Below are positions 5,390 through 5,858 of a stretch of 5,858 nt of DNA, one piece after another (within the stretch, counting starts at the first letter, position 1; each line of letters starts with the position of its first letter). The translations under genes and the position numbers were made by a program. The stretch lies in NCBI GenBank assembly GCA_013695505.1, contig JACDAH010000096.1, forward strand, positions 1-5,858. Direction: 5' to 3'. This DNA is from Chloroflexota bacterium (lineage in GTDB: Bacteria > Chloroflexota > Limnocylindria > Limnocylindrales > CSP1-4). The notes beneath the pieces were generated by a model. That model made no database searches. It was not told where the DNA came from and saw only the letters and a list, made by a program, of their open reading frames with translations.

Positions 5390-5858
5390 CAGTGGGGCTC
5401 CGTCGAGATCAGCTTGCGCAGATCGTCCGGCAATTCCGGAAGCGGCGTCGCGAGGATCTCCATCGCGTCGCCGGCCAGGCGGGCCGCGTTGTTCTGCTGG
5501 GCCCAGGCCGGATCGGGGTCCGGAAAGTCGAGGCGGCTGTGCGCCCCGCGGCTCTCGCGGCGCTCCTTAGCGCTGCGGGCGACGGCCTCCGACACGATCA
5601 GCATGTTGCGGAGCTCATAGACGAGGCCCCATGACGGGTTGTAGGCCCGGCCGCCACCGACCCGGACCGCGCTCCAGCGGGCCCGCAGATCGGCCAGCTT
5701 GGCGATCGCGTCGTCGAGGTCTTCCTCGGTCCGGAAGATCCCGACGAGCACGCCCATGATTGTCTGAAGCTCCTCGTGGAGACGGTACGGATTCTCGCCG
5801 GGCGCATCGGGCGTAACGGGCACGCCGTCGGCGCCGCGCGCAACGGGCGCGCCGTCGG
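5389..5858 (-). CDS. sdhA: Succinate dehydrogenase flavoprotein subunit, C-terminal 155 residues
   Basis: The frame is open from the right edge of the window to TGA 5391-5389, so only the C-terminus of SdhA is present. A GTG at 5823 is internal, not a start. Visible family features are ENPYRLHEELQTIMG and VGIFRTEEDL of the helical domain, YNPSWGLVYELRNMLIVSEA, and ESRGAHSRLDFPDPDPAW, the conserved block containing the Arg/His residues near the active site that distinguishes SdhA/FrdA. The enzyme oxidises succinate to fumarate (or the reverse) with covalent FAD on the cytoplasmic face of the membrane. Just before ENPY is a Gly/Ala/Pro-rich stretch (DGAPVARGADGVPVTPDAPG) that looks like a lineage-specific linker. 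The gene is coupled to sdhB by a one-base stop/start overlap. Confidence 0.95.
   Translation of the reverse strand, partial: DGAPVARGADGVPVTPDAPGENPYRLHEELQTIMGVLVGIFRTEEDLDDAIAKLADLRARWSAVRVGGGRAYNPSWGLVYELRNMLIVSEAVARSAKERRESRGAHSRLDFPDPDPAWAQQNNAARLAGDAMEILATPLPELPDDLRKLISTEPH

Noticed and set aside
3756..5620. Long plus-strand open frames of over 300 residues opposite sdhB and the RNase H gene
   Set aside because: They are antisense shadows caused by high GC content; the minus-strand frames carry catalytic and FeS motifs and the plus-strand ones have no recognisable domain.

Overview
The window is GC-rich bacterial chromosome. It most likely comes from an uncultured Chloroflexota lineage of the Limnocylindria/Ellin6529 kind. 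This is inferred from family resemblance: a Cys-cluster plus LysM membrane protein, META-domain lipoproteins, and a succinate dehydrogenase FeS subunit of the type shared by Actinobacteria and Chloroflexi. No 16S rRNA or other decisive marker is present, so the placement is tentative. Most features are housekeeping; I see no phage, CRISPR or defence island.

Left edge (1-345): the first 14 codons of mraZ, on the minus strand and running off the left end. Behind it lie a strong sigma70-type promoter and three AAGTGG boxes at exact 10-bp spacing, the arrangement expected of MraZ autoregulation at the head of a dcw (division and cell wall) cluster.

Middle (346-2224): an unrecognised Trp-rich protein on the plus strand that is readable only across a one-base frameshift. 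It converges with a minus-strand membrane-anchored LysM protein. A small four-Cys protein follows on the plus strand, divergent from the LysM gene.

2225-2536 has no convincing gene. 2537-2912 encodes RNase P RNA (rnpB, minus strand), recognisable from P1, P4, P15, P18 and the conserved regions. It lacks room for helices P13 and P14 and has two compensated changes in P4.

Right half (3031-5858): a tightly packed minus-strand run, in transcription order sdhA (3' part), sdhB, an RNase HI-like gene, and two tandem META-domain lipoproteins. Junctions are sdhA/sdhB TGATG, sdhB/RNase H CTGA (apparent CTG start), a 25-nt gap, then TGATG. The last lipoprotein has a one-base frameshift. The Sdh pair links the TCA cycle to the respiratory chain; the RNase H and lipoproteins have no obvious functional link to it and probably just share the transcript.

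Two genes carry single-base frame breaks and one lacks an ordinary start codon. Either the assembly has indel errors or some genes are decaying; this should be settled before any biological reading of the broken genes.
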